Shown in pieces: positions 36,721 through 50,331 of a stretch of DNA of 64,000 nt. The notes beneath the pieces were generated by a model, which saw only the letters and a list, made by a program, of their open reading frames with translations, was not told the origin of the DNA and made no database searches. This DNA is from Aphrophora alni (lineage: Eukaryota > Arthropoda > Insecta > Hemiptera > Aphrophoridae), in NCBI GenBank assembly GCA_963513935.1, contig OY740768.1, forward strand, positions 76,484,877-76,548,876, given 5' to 3'. The position numbers were made by a program, and so were the translations under genes. The stretch's first letter is position 1. Each line of letters starts with the position of its first letter.

Positions 36721-37012
36721 GCTTGACTGTAAATAGAATCTTCGTTGGAAGCTGTGTTTTGATATAATTTTCATATCCTCAATTTCATACGAACCTGTCG
36801 GTATAATAACAATGACTCCATAATTATCATTTTGATCTTTACCGAGTAAAAAATGATTATTAATTCTCCCTTCGATATTGGGAATGGAGTTGTACACAAC
36901 AATATCGTTGGGACAGATTTCCTATTCTCCATCGCTTGAATCAACCGGTGGAAAGAAATCACATGAAAATCTAAAACTATTTCCATTTTAAAACAATAGG
37001 TACTCATGATAG
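36721..37012 (-). pseudogene. degenerate coding remnant with FFPPV and YNSIPNIE motifs, family not assigned
   Basis: On the minus strand a frame reads FFPPVDSSDGE, a TAG stop, then VVYNSIPNIEGRINNHFLLG and VIIIPTGSYEIEDMKII, ending in a stop at about 36712. Upstream in another frame is MSTYCFKMEIVLDF. The order (hydrophobic start, FFPP, YNSIPNI, NN.F, PTGSYEIED) looks like a real protein domain rather than chance. From memory it resembles uncharacterised repetitive proteins in insect and cnidarian genomes; I cannot name the family or function. The MITE begins directly at its 3' end and may have truncated it. One stop and one frameshift mark it as broken. Confidence 0.5.
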
Positions 37013-37420
37013 TAGAAACTTTAAGCACAAATGTCCACAGACGACTGAGTTGTCCCTCTGATGTCGCTTGTAATTAATTATAATAAACTTTAACTTAGGA
37101 ACCGATAAATCTAGTGAGTTAGATTGGAGGTCTAAGATTACCGAAACTGTCATAGTACTCCACATTGTCACTGCGCTTTTTATAACACACCTGATGTAAA
37201 CCTTCATCCCTGCTACTATCGAGGTTTACAATAGCGGATTCGTTTTTCAACTGGGGTCCATGGGGGGAAAGTTATCTCACCTCTGAAATACGGTATCCTC
37301 AGTTTTACGACGATTTCTCTACATCAATATTTGTAAATGGTTTGTTTGATAATGAATCAATCAAATCTTTTTACTTGTGTTCTTTTTGGTTGTTTTCAAA
37401 CTATTATTAGTTTCCAGACT

Positions 37421-37551
37421 ATTTGGATAGGTTCAAGATACAGACCACTGCCATTTGGATATGATTTGTGATACAGACCCCTGCCTTTTGGATAGGGTTT
37501 GAGATATAGACCACTGTTTTTTGATAAGGTTTGAGATACAAACCTCCACCC
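37421..37551 (+). repeat. minisatellite, four units of 32-33 bp
   Basis: Units begin (A/T)TTTGGATA and contain GATACAGACC.CTGCC; the four copies start near 37421, 37453, 37486 and 37518 and differ at several positions each. Confidence 0.85.
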
Positions 37552-40500
37552 AACATCTCTTTTGGATGTTTCAACTTTTCCCCCACTACCTAAATGTTAA
37601 ACACTATTACATAGACAAAAATGCTAATTTATGACAGAAAGAAATATATGTTTTAAAGATATATTGAGACAATGAATATATGATAGCCAACTCAGTTTAG
37701 AATACTTAGTTTTTGTTTGTTTTATCTGGTTTGGAGTGTTCAAGCTGTTTCTGTTGAAAGAAACGAACTTGTAATTTCCTGCCTGTTCATAGCTTGGTTT
37801 TTCGAGCTTACCGGAAGTAAATCTGATTAATCTTTACATTTTATCTCACGAAACTTCTTTCTCAAGTCTAAACTAACACTAAAACTAAACTGGCATTTAA
37901 AAGTAGCCTCGTGGCTTAACTATCTAATTTTACAATACGGCACTAATTGCATCTATTTCTGCCGAAGTCCAGCTAATGAAAAAAAAAGTGACTCGGTGAA
38001 AGCAAAGTAAGGGTGGAGAATTTGTAAGATCAGCTGATTGATCTTTAGACTATCTGTCGCCAGACTTCAGTACCTGATGGCTTAGCAATTGAATCTAAGG
38101 GCGGCATAATTTATTACTTGAAACCCAGTGCGTTTCTAATAACGCTACAAGCTTCAGTCACTCTAATAGGCTGTACTAATTGGGCTCGTTGACGGATCTT
38201 TATCCGAAACTCCGTCGGCAATATAAAAATACATTTTGAAGAGGCATCAAAGCAGTTGTTTCTTTGTTCTTTGAGTAGAACACGATCTATAATCAATGAC
38301 TTAAATTCTTCAAACTGATAAAAGTTGATTGCTCCTGGTTAACTAGGAAATTTAGTTTAATCACCCAACAGATAATTTAATCTGAGATTTGAAATCAAGA
38401 GATATAGTTTAATCAACAGATAATTTTGTGCCACTACCTTGATACTAGTATCTAGTTTATTATTTGGACAAGCATGAACTTTGTAGGTAGTTTTACAATA
38501 CATTACAACCATGTTAATATTATTATTTGTTCTATAACTCATTTGGTACAGTTTTACAAGTATATTTACCTGTACCAATTGTAAAAACCTTAAAGAAAGT
38601 TACCTTTAAACTTTTACATATACCTAAGTATTGTTATCCATTTACGAAATAAACAATAAGAAATATTAAATTAATTTCAGTGTACAGCAATTTAAAAGCT
38701 ATGTGATTATTATAGTTTTATACAAGTTTAAAGTGGTTTTGTTTTGTTCACCTCTCTTAAAAATCGGTTTTACTGCATACGGTATGAATGAAGTTTAGTA
38801 AATAAACGTCCAAACCACTTTCATTTTTAAAACCTTATTGTTTCACGTTTAAAAGAGGAAATGGTAGAAAACTGATTGAAAATAGTATTTTTTGTCGGTA
38901 AGAGCAATTGATATAGTTTTGGAAAAAATCCACGGTATTCAATACAGTTTACCGGTACTTTATCGACAAAATTTTTAGTTTTTTTATTCACACTTCCAGT
39001 CTGCATATTAAATTTAGTTATTTGAAACTATACTTTGATTGCTGAGTAAAATTATGATGTTTGAGTACTCATAAAAAACAAGTAATGGTTGGAAATAATT
39101 TGAGGAAATAATTTTTAAATTAAAAAAAAAATTGAATAAGTCCAAAATTTGAATGTTTATCATTGTACAAAAATATTTTGAGGAATGTTTTTAACCAATT
39201 ATAAAGGTTAAACGTAGTTTGGGCTGGGTTTAAAGTAAGAGATGAACATGGAGAGAGGAAGCAGGGGGTTAGTTGATCAAGGAAAGACTGCTGGAGGTTT
39301 TGCTGGGAGTATTTGACGAGGAAGAGTCTCCAAGGTGCAGAAGGAATTTCTGAAGGAGAAAGCTGAGCAAACGTAATATAGAGGCCTACTTGTAATTAAC
39401 TGGGGAAACACTCATTAAGAGACATTAAAATAAAATCAAGTCTGAAAGTTATTCTGGATTCTTGATAAGGAATTTGTATATAAAAATATTGTATTAAAGT
39501 GGAGAAGGAAAACATATTGTATTTTGAGTAAAAAGATTATATGAATAATGTATTAAAGTGTAGAAGAGAACATATTGTATTTTAGGTAAAAAGATTATAA
39601 TTGTTAATAAAATTTAATTGTTAGAACTGAACCACTGATTATTTTAAAAATAAAGAACCCAGGCAGTTTTAATTAAGGACTAAATCCTATTATTGGTGAT
39701 AATGAATACATTTAATTAGGTGATTTTCATGTTATGGGTGTATGATCTTATAACTTTGGAACAAATCTATATTTTGTTTAATCTTCTGAACTAGAAGATG
39801 TAGGAGGAATAAATGCATAAGCAGAATCACCACCTAACAAATCATCTGACAAATGTTCTATTTAATATGTAAAATAAATCATTTATGAAATGTAAGATCC
39901 AAATACTTATAATACATCCTTTAATAATGTGTTTACTTCATTTAAATTAATATTATGTGAAAAATTGTATGTAATTAATTATATGTTGAGTATGTTTATT
40001 GTCCACAATTTATGGCATTTCAAGAAGAAAAAATGATTGTCTTTTATTTTTTCCAAAAACAAGTCTGTTTCTCTGTGTAGGTATAAGTTAAAAAAATTTC
40101 TCAAAAAACTTCTATATAAAATTTGAACATTGATTTTTAAGAACATGGTAGAGAACTTTAAAATCTATAAACAAGCTAATTTTCATCAAAATTGTTGGTG
40201 TTTTTTTTTTGTAAAAAAAATTTAAATATTTTTGGAGATTAAATATATTTTGAAAAATCACAGCTCATGCATCTATTTTCGCTTGAAAGACAAGATTTGT
40301 GCAAATTTTAATGAAATTGGTTCAGTGTTTGTCTACTGTAGTTCTATATCCATAGATATATACACATATATTTTTTAACCACTTTTTTGGACTCAGGGAC
40401 CCCAAAATAGATATTTCTATACATCAATAATCAAAAATTTGCCACAAGGTAGTTAAATGTTTTCCTCTTTTTAACTGACAAATTCAAAATAAACTAGAAA

Positions 40501-40725
40501 CAAGCTGATTTTACTGATATATAAATTGCCAACTACAAAATTGATAATAAGGCTACAATTTTAATAATTTATCAAAAGTTTGATTATTTAAAAGAACTTA
40601 ACAAAATTATAAACTTAAATACAAAACTCTATTTTCTGTTGAAAGATTCAAAACGATCTCTAGTAGCATAACACTTGCAAGAATGGAAAGATAATGGAAA
40701 ATAACATATTTTCAGGTATATGCTT
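37552..40725. other. 3.2 kb without recognisable genes
   Basis: AT-rich. A tandem duplication of about 52 bp with a 59-bp period (TGTATTAAAGTG.AGAAG...AAAAAGATTATA) lies at 39489-39600. A purine-rich patch occurs at about 39235-39365. A short minus-strand frame at 38114-38296 has no recognisable domain. Confidence 0.45.
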
Positions 40726-40729
40726 TTAA

Positions 40730-41120
40730 CCCTCCAACTGTTAAAAGTTCATTATTGATGAATTTCAGCTGTTGCTGTACACTGTAGTGATAATTGTTGA
40801 TTTTTTATGAATTAAACATCGGCAGCATTACTTGCTTTTTAGCAGTGAATAATCCAATCTGTTAGAAACTAATACCATAAAAAAGCTTAAATTTCAAACT
40901 TTAAACCGTATTAATTTACATAGTATTTCAAAATCGATTGTACACTGTAAATGCCTGATATTTAGAAAGTCGTGCACTGCTTCTACTTGTTGACGACTTC
41001 GACTATCAGTGTCAGGTGAGTTTTGTTTTTATGTTTGTGTATTTTTGGTTACGTTCTGAGACCTCAACATGTAATACCTTTAAACCGCTTACCATTTTAG
41101 AACTTTCTAATGTTGGAGGA
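40730..41120. mobile_element. TTAA-flanked MITE, 391 bp (piggyBac-like)
   Basis: TTAA at 40726-40729 and 41121-41124. Ends CCCTCCAACTGTTAAAAGTTC and the complement of TCCTCCAACATTAGAAAGTTC match over about 21 bp with a few differences. TTAA flanks and CCC-type ends fit a non-autonomous piggyBac relative. No coding content. Confidence 0.75.
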
Positions 41121-41124
41121 TTAA

Positions 41125-42507
41125 AAGAAAAACAACGCTTATATAAATTTACGATACAAGTACATACATTGCAAGGTTAAATAAAAGCATGTAATAAACG
41201 AAACAGTTGGCTACTTACCAAAAAATGTTGTAATATCCATTTGTTAGTGAATGGTAGGTGGCAGTCATGGAAAAACAAACTTTATAGTTATAAAAAATTG
41301 CATACATTTATACTATTTGTATTAGTATCTTTCAAATGTTGTTGAATTAAAAATTTTCAAGACTATGTTATTCATATATATTTTTGTGTTTTATTTTTTC
41401 ATCTTGGAAGGGAGAACAGCTGCCACCCCCTCTATATATGTCCTTGCGCACAAGTGAAACAAATTAGCCGTCATTCTAGTCAGCTATGTCGAAACATTTT
41501 GTACCTTCACTAGGACCAAGTCCCCTTCTTCGAACTAATGTGGTTAGTGTGTTTTTAGTTCAGTTTATATCTCACTTTTGTGATACATTCGTATAGAGTC
41601 TGTAATTGTTATTGCACTTCTGTATTTGTGTGAAATACTTGTGCCAGAATCATGTAGGTGTGGTATTTCGATGTAGTGTAGCCCGTAGTAGTATGGTGTA
41701 CAGTGTTTAGGCACTCTTTGAGCACTGGTATGAGGACTATCCAATTTTTTAAATTTATTTATTATTATTATTTTTTACAGACTGCAAAATGTCCTGAGAC
41801 ACCTTTCCATTATGCCTAGTGAATCCATCTCTATGATACTCCACAGCTATGTACGGTACTGAATTGGAATTGGATAGTGTTTTATAATGTATGGAGTGTT
41901 AGTGTTAAGTTTGATACTGTGTTTTTTGTTGTTTGTGTAGTCAGAAAAGATGGTTCGATATTCCCATAGCATGTTGATAAGTTGTACTTTTTGTGTGTCC
42001 TTTAGTAATCTATTTGATTAAATAGTGTTTTCAAGGAAGTGAAGTTAAAGCTTTGTTCAGAAATATCTGTATTTAGTGTTTGTACAGGTTTTAGGTTAGT
42101 TTCTACATTATGTATGAGGCTATTAATTCTTTCATGTGTTTGTTAAATGTTATTGTATTCTATTCTGACATAATGTGATGGTTTTATTGTTGAAGTTAAT
42201 GTGTTTGACTAAACACCATAAGTTGACTGGTAACTTTTAACATGGCACTACGTCCAGTAGACTTAATACTGAACTAAATGTGTGTAATTTGTATTGGGTG
42301 TACACAGTGTTATTTAATCAAAAATGTTAGTGTTTGTGTACATGTTTTGTAAGTATAAAATAACAAACAAAAAATTTTCAAAGTGCAATTTCATGACGAA
42401 ATTCAAAATTGAATGACTAAAAATAAAATAAATAAAACAAAGAAGAATGATGTCAGGGACCAGAAAAATACCAACTAACTGTCGAAACCGGTAGTTTGCT
42501 ATTATAT
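41125..42507. other. 1.4 kb without recognisable genes
   Basis: Mixed sequence, slightly less AT-rich near 41400-41700. No coding motif, terminal repeat or RNA-gene structure seen. Confidence 0.5.
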
Positions 42508-42511
42508 TTAA

Positions 42512-44218
42512 CCCTAGAGGCGGCACGGTTAATTTTCTTGACAATTCTTCGTTTGTTTAAAAATTAATAAAAAATATTTTTATACAAAACCTAACTTATA
42601 AGACATCATTTTTCTCAGAAAGGTGCATAGAATTCATCTATGTAATAAAAAAAAAATTTTTTTGAAACGGTTTTGGAGTAAGTATGTTACATGTCAAAAA
42701 ATGAAGTTAACATTTTTCAGAAAAACCTGTATCATCCAAAATCAATAAATTACCACCTTTTTCTAAGATATACAAAAGTTTTGTGTAATATTTGTGAATA
42801 TATTTAGAAAGAAAAAAAATTTGTTACATTTTCAAAATTTAAAAAAAAATTTTACGAAAAAAGGTAAATTGGTCATTTTTTTCTTCAAAAATTCACTAAA
42901 AATAGTAAAATATATTTTATACAGAACTTCTATATATCATTATATTCAGAAAGGTGCATAGAATTTAGGTGTGTAGTGAAAAAAAATGTTAGATGTAAAA
43001 CAAATGGAGTTTTTTGGTCAAATACCAAAAAATTGGAGAGTAACAGAGAGAATAATTTCACAGAAATGGTAATCTACACCATACAAATAGATTTTTTTGA
43101 ATTTTTTCAACGATTACTAGAGATTTGTAATATATTTGTGAATATACTTAGGGGGGGGGGGGAATTGTTTCATTTTCAAAATAAAAATAACGATTTCCCC
43201 TAAAAAGTGATACTCTGACAAGTGAGGTTAGGTTTGACACCTCGACAATTTAGGCGTAATTAGTAAATTTCTAAAGCTAGGCCTAAGACAAAATCACTAG
43301 ATTTCACTAAAACAATATATTTTACAAAGAATAACACACATATTCACTTGTATAATCAAATAAAACACTCAATATAAGAAAATTTGCTTATAGCCTAGAT
43401 TTACAATATTCCTCTAGGTTATCCCAAATATAAAATTCAGTGGTTATCCACAAACTAGAAATACACTCGAAAACATAAACTTTAGAAATAAAAACACATA
43501 TTGTAACTTGTATACACAAACCTTCAAAATAACTAATATCTAACCCCAAAACAATATGCGCCACGCCTTTTATATTTTAATTTACGTCACACAATTGCGT
43601 ATGTTGCGAGATCAAAACAAAAACTTCTAAGTATCTATTGCCTATATCAAGTACTACCAACTTGTAGAATGAAATCTCCTCTACAACATACTATAAAGAA
43701 CGATTAAAAAATATCGATAGAAAAATGGATTATGTCATTTCGTAAACTGCACCGAATGCCAAGTGAATTTCGTGGCGTCAGGTTTCTACTATCGTCATGT
43801 AGAAATAGCTCTCGATCTGACACAGAAAAATTTGTAATCTACGGTTAGAAAGAGAAACACGTGATCTATAGAACAGTGTTTTGGTCGACTTATTTGACAG
43901 AAAAATAGATTTGTAATCATATGGGGAAAAATGGCGTCGCTTTTACTAAAAACCGCACAGTTCAAATCTATGATTTTACGCATAAAAAATATGCGAACTT
44001 CACCAATTTTTGGAATATTATTTATAACATTTTGTGGTATTTTTTTTTTGCATGATTATGCATCTACGGAACATTAGCTTTCCAACGGTATTTTATTATT
44101 TATTGCGATAGGACGATTCTAAGTGGGCGTAATGTTGAATTGCAAAATACGTGTTTTCCAGTCGTTAGACCATGCATTAAAAATTGACCCGTTGAGCGGG
44201 TTGGTGCCACTTCTAGGG
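42512..44218. mobile_element. TTAA-flanked non-autonomous element, 1.7 kb (piggyBac-like)
   Basis: TTAA at 42508-42511 and 44219-44222. Ends CCCTAGAGGCGGCAC and the complement of CCCTAGAAGTGGCAC. The left third contains a head-to-tail duplication of about 330 bp (CAGAAAGGTGCATAGAATT near 42616 and 42948). No transposase motifs; the short frames inside are low-complexity. GC content rises towards the right end, where ACCCGTTGAGCGGGT forms a small palindrome. Confidence 0.8.
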
Positions 44219-44222
44219 TTAA

Positions 44223-45370
44223 GGATTGTTAGCATAAGGTAAGAATAACGTAATAATTGATTAAATTCACAATCCTGGAGGTTAATAACACTATGTTAAA
44301 ATTAAGTATCTTAATTATTTCTCAAATAGCTCACACTTTAATGAGTATACAAAACATTTTATAATAAAAAAATTTTAAATGGATATAAATTGAATGATCA
44401 AAATTTCAGTTTTATTGTTAAGAGATATTATTTATTATCACATTCTGAAAATTACAGACTAAATTTTGTTTGTTTGTATAAAAATATAACTATTATACAT
44501 AAATAACAAATACAATATTAATTGTGATTATAGTCATCAAGTATTATATACAAATTTTAAATAACCAGAACCTTATATAAGATTACAAAAATATTAACTA
44601 CATCAATCACAGAAGTATAATAATAATACAAATTGCACAAACCTATCAAAATACAAATAAATTAACTTTATTTTAACTTACCAATCAGACTCAAACTGGC
44701 TAATGGTTGTTGATTCCATTTTCAATTATAATTTGTAACTATACTTATATTTTCAAGGAAATAAACTATTCTTTGTATAAATTTCTTTTCAAAAGTTAAA
44801 TAATCACCAAAACACAAAGACATATTTGTTGGACGTTATATGTAGCATACATGATAATTTTGTATTTAAAAAAAGATTAATATTTATCTAACAAAATATA
44901 TTCTCACAAATTGTGGCCACGTAGCTAATTATAACATTTTTTATATTAAAAAGAACAAAATTTAGGCGTTTAAAATACTGGTAATCATTACAGTAATTTG
45001 GGAATGAGAGGGTAAAGTTTATTTGAAAAGTAATGCTGTAGTTACCCAATCAAAGGAGGAATGATAAAAATATAGAATTGCAACTTTAGAGGTATGTAGA
45101 AATTTATTCAGATAATTTACAAAATCGATTGAGGTGTCATTTTAAAGCAAAGCACATAAAGTGTCACTTATGTCGTACTGTAATAACAAATGGAGTCACC
45201 AGAAGCGACACCACCATTGCAGTTAAAATTGCCTACTATCACTGATGCTGAACATGCTCGCCTATGTTTTCGTTTCACAAAATAAATTACATAACTACAC
45301 TCCAACAAAATTATCATATACAGTATGGTAAGGACCAAGACAGCCTTAGCACCAAAATTTTATGAAGGCA
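44223..45370. other. 1.1 kb AT-rich spacer
   Basis: Nothing recognised beyond AT-rich sequence. Confidence 0.5.
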
Positions 45371-45374
45371 TTAA

Positions 45375-46900
45375 CATGCCGGCTGCGGTGGACGTCCGAT
45401 CACGTCTCACGTCATTTTAGTACCATGTGTAGGACGATACCTATGACTTTAAATCAATCTATCTTTTCTAGTTTAGTGTATTTTCAGCATTCCTTGAAGG
45501 AAGTGTGTTTCATTGCCAGTATGTTAGTGAAGTGTTATTCGACCATCTGTTGCCGGTAGTTTTTAATTTTTATTTCTTTGTTTATTGTACATATTTTATG
45601 GTTGTGTTTTGTCATATATAACAATGTCATATATAACAATCAGGACCTAGTTATGTAAGTAATAGTGAAGATGATTTCAATAATATTTCAGACAATGACA
45701 ACTGACAGTGAGAGTAACCTTGACTCATGTTGGGACCTTGATCACGATGTTGATCCACCTGTCTGATCTCCAACTACAGCTGATACATATCTCTATACAG
45801 CACATGCCCTATTCCGTTTGAGAAAGAGAGTGGACTTTTGGTTACACCAACTGGTGGTAAACCTTTAGATTATTTTCCGTTGTTGCTTAACGACGATGTT
45901 TTCTTGGAAAATGTGATTGAGTATACAAACCATTATGCACTAGAGTTTTTCTGTAGCCCAACAACAACTCCTCTGTCGCAGATAACAAAATGGAAAGACA
46001 TAACTGTTACAGAGTTGAAAATTTTACTTGTTCCATGCGGGAACAATTCATACGAACGTTTATAAAACTACTGGAAAAAATATCGGTTATTTGGGTTGAA
46101 ATGTTTATCAGATTACATGAATCAAGACAGGTTTCTTATAATATTACATTTTTGTATAAATGAAAAACAATGTAATGACAGAAAAAAAGTGCCTATACTT
46201 AGAGATTATTTTAATAACAAAATGAAATCAATCTATTACCCCCAAAAACCTTTCATTGGTTATGTGACGAAGTTGGCTCTACTTCCGAAATACATAAAGG
46301 AAAAATGGTATAAGTATGGGATGGAATTATACACCTTATCGGAACTACATGGTTTGATGCTTAATTTTATGGTGTATTCTGGTGTATTAGATGACATCAG
46401 TGGAAAAGTACATTCGGCTATGTCGTATTGAAGCTTATGGAAGGAAAAATTATATAGGGTAACTCCATTGTACATGGGCAACTATTATAATAGTTTTACT
46501 CTGGCATCAAGACTTTTGAGCTTAAAACGTACTGTACCTTCCAAGTTGATATCCTTTTTGAATTGAAAATGATAATGATAATAAACAAAAATTACAAAAG
46601 CCCGAAGCCATAGTAAATTATAATGAGTTTAGAATGGAAATCCTCGTTATGAAACCCAAATATGCGCCGTCCAAAAATGTCACATTGGGTGACATAAAAA
46701 TAACAAAAAGACAAAAGTGTTGAGTATGACTTCCAAAAGGAAATAGATTGGACACAATCTATTTTTGTAAGACGAACCCAGACTTTGTATAATTACAAAA
46801 AGACTTTGTAACTTTGATGAATTTCACAAAAAATTACCAAACAAACAATAAAAATTTCATCAATACACCCATGATTGTAAATAACTTTATTTTAAAAATT
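45375..46900 (+). pseudogene. piggyBac transposase remnant
   Basis: A TTAA at 45371-45374 is followed by a plausible end (CATGCCGGCTGCGGTGG), but no matching right end was found. The coding remnant reads PIPFEKESG, then TPTGGKPLDYFPLLLNDDVF and EYTNHYALEFFCSPTTTP with ITKWKDITVTELKILL (45838-46065). Next come DYMNQDRFLIILHF, RDYFNNKMKSIYYPQK and KWYKYGMELYTLSELHG (46096-46431), then LYMGNYYNSFTLASRLL, where the catalytic Asp of LYMDN is replaced by Gly. The first catalytic region (SLDEGM in relatives) is deleted. Many stops and shifts: inactive. Confidence 0.85.
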
Positions 46901-47035
46901 TTAGTATGTACTATTGTCCTAAATGTTTTTTGAAACATTACACAATACATTATTTGTTTTATACAACTAGTTTCAAGGATGGGTGTGTTGTAAATAAACT
47001 TTCTTTAAATTTTAAGTGTGTAAAACTGTTCTTAA
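46865..47035 (+). repeat. short tandem duplication
   Basis: TTGTAAATAA.TTT.TTTTAAA-type blocks of about 55 bp recur with a spacing of about 115 bp (near 46873 and 46988). Confidence 0.5.
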
Positions 47036-47039
47036 TTAT

Positions 47040-47990
47040 TTAATAACATTATGTATTTTATACTACTGTCAAAATGTACAATTACCGAGAATTCTACATG
47101 CAAGACTTCAGTGCAGTGCATGCAACACGTCATAACGTCTAAATTTTGACATCACAAAAAGTTCAATTTTGAAAATTATGTATACTGGTATATGATCAAA
47201 ATACACCCAAGGGTAAGTAAAAACGTAATACATTTTTTCGCATGTTGGGTACATTATTATTCAGTTTTAAACAACAAATTGTGATAACCACAATTTTAAA
47301 AGGTTCAGTTCAATACATTGATTTGAAAAGGAATGTTGTTTGTACTTAAACATGTAAATAACATTATTCCTAATAGTAACGACTTTCATCAATTCTTTGT
47401 AACAATACAACAATTGCTTATAATTGTCGATTTTTACTTTTCATAAACAATAATTGGATCGACACTCAAATCTTTCAAACAGAGTTTAGAGCTCATAATA
47501 AATATATGCACACCGTGTTTCATTAAAGTCTGTTTACTGAATCCAGAGATTTAAAAAAATAAAAACACTATTTTGTAGTTATAATTGTTATAAAAATATG
47601 TTCTGGGCATTTCCTACACTACAATATGAAGTTGTATACTTGTTTTAACCCCCCCCCTCCAAATATATCTCCTGGACCAAGCACTTTATAATTATAATTT
47701 TATTCAACTAATGTGTTTTTAAAATATTAAAGTTATACTACGGACAAGTACAAGATACCACACCATAGTCAAAAATGACTGTCAATCTAAGTTAATATTT
47801 AATTCATGCCCTATAAACATGGTAACATAACATTATAAGATTATGATTTAAACAAGTAATTTCTTCTATCCCAAATTTCATTTAATATTTCCCAAATAAA
47901 ACCATCTATCTTAGAACAAAACAAGTTAAGTTGTCCCAAATAGTATTTATTTATCACCAATTCCCAAAATTAATTAAAGGGATTATTCAA
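47040..47990. other. spacer downstream of MAT2B
   Basis: AT-rich; contains a C-run at about 47649-47656. It should hold the MAT2B 3' UTR on the minus strand, but I did not fix a poly(A) site. Confidence 0.4.
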
Positions 47991-47991
47991 G

Positions 47992-50138
47992 TCAATGTTT
48001 AACCCAAGGTGCTAGAACATTTTTTATTCCTTCTTCAAATGGAGTATGTTTACCAAATCCTAATTTTGTAATTACAGTTTTGTCCAACTCTGTATCTTTT
48101 GGACGTATTGTGGAAGTACCTGGATTAAGGTTTGCTGTAATGTGATCACTTGGTAGATTAAATACATTAGCCATCTTCATAACCATTTCATATTTGGTAA
48201 TTTTTTCATTACCACACCAATGAAAGATACCACTCAGTTGTTTACCCTAGAAAAAAAAAGAATGCTTATTAAAATTAATTTAATGTGGAAAATACACCAT
48301 TGACTTGCATCAGCTATTCCTAGATTACATCCAGGCTTATGATAATATAAAAAGAGAAGGCATGTTTTTAGCAATCGACGAATATAAGATTTTTAAAACT
48401 AATTAATTGATAAACATGACCTTGAAGAAGACTATGAAAGGGTGATGTGCCCTTCTTAATAATTTCTAAATATTAGTCTATACTCAGCAATTAGAAGGGT
48501 ACAAATAAATCCTGGAGCCACTATTTATAAAAAGACATTACAATGTCTATCCAAAGATGTGATTATTAGAATTATAAAAATATTAAAAGAAGCAGTAAGT
48601 GACTTAAGCTGATAACTAATGAATTACGTTGTAAGGTATGTGATATTACATCGTATCTAAAAGGTTAAGCTTAGCCTTTATTAAGAATAATTACAATTGA
48701 TTTTGTTGTAATATTCAATACTAATATTTAATATAAAATTGTTATCAAACTCTGACTTTGATTTTGTCTATACAAAATTATCTTAAAAAGAAACACTTAA
48801 ATCATTTTTACTAAAATTGTGTTTATGTTATTTGGACCAAAAAAGACAATTTTGACAGCTAATATATACAGAATATTGGTAGTTAAATGGAGCTTTTGAT
48901 GTTCAATCTGTGTGTCCAAGGGAGTGATGTTATAAAAATATTGATTTCTATAGTTATAAAGTCAGAGTCTTCACAATATATTCAATTATCAAGCAGAGTT
49001 CTATATTGAGATGAAAACTAGAAGCCAATGATGTAAAATATTTTGAGAAAGCCTAGGTTATTTAGAAAAACTAGCTGTGTAAGTGTAGTTATGTTAAACT
49101 ATGAATTTAATTCAATGAAATCTATATTTTTATAAGCTAACCCTATGTTCGGGCGTCATTTTGTAAGTGTGTTTAAGTTAATCGTATTGCATTTATATTT
49201 TTTTAATTAAAAAAATTGGAGTTCAGGCTCCAATCTGTACTCACCAGACTGATTGCCGTGACACGTGAATGGTAGGATATACTCAATGAGAACTTTACTC
49301 ACTCATATTTAAAAATTAACATCTTCTTTTAATTCTAGAATAATTATAACTAATTATGTTGATGCAGAATTTTGACAGTTTTTTAACTTACATACTCTAA
49401 AGAATACATTATCACAAGATTTACAAATTTTCATGTTAAGAATAAAGTCCTGTCCAAAGTGCAATTACAAATAAATCAATATTGCAATGTCTTTTACTCA
49501 CATTTTATGTCCAAAAGATATTAACAATCACATCACTAACTTACAAAAAACATAATTGCTTAAAATCTTTTAATTATAACTTTCTTTAAACGCTCCATGT
49601 CGATTTTTGTTCGGAGCGATCTGAAGATGCGTCCTGCCTCTAAGGCATGCTAAGTTGGAAGTGTGTGCTCTCGGTTGTGAAACGGAACGCTGGACTGCTT
49701 TGCCTAGCTAGCATAGGGCAATTCCTAGAATTTTTGTATTTTTCCGTTCCTAAAGGCTTCGTCGTTTTAGTTGCTGTACAACACACGCGCTTTTGTCAAT
49801 TGTAGCCTAGAGGGTGTACATTACATTCATAATAGCGCTTAATTTAATTTTATTGATTTTTTAATAATTCGTTTAAAATGTTTTTTGTTCAAAGTTTTTT
49901 AAGTTTGTTATTAATCATTGCACTTTTTATGTGAACTTCTTAATTATTATTATTATGAATCTAATTCCTTAATAACTTAAATTATTACTAATTTATACTT
50001 TTATTGGTTGGAGATGTCCCAAGCTTACAGCTGGGTCATGGCACAAGTGAATGTAAACACAAAGTTAGGTTCTTCTGGTACAATATATTCATTCTTTTAT
50101 TATTATTTAACAAATAGTAATCAATTAATTGTATAATC

Positions 50139-50183
<45 letters not shown>

Positions 50184-50236
50184 CATGCAAACAGAAGTAC
50201 CAACAGTTTAGTTTTGCACCATTCTTTTTAATCACC

Positions 50237-50331
<95 letters not shown>

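Noticed and set aside
37421..37551. Possible CRISPR-like array
   Set aside because: Units are contiguous without spacers; this is a diverged minisatellite in a eukaryotic genome.
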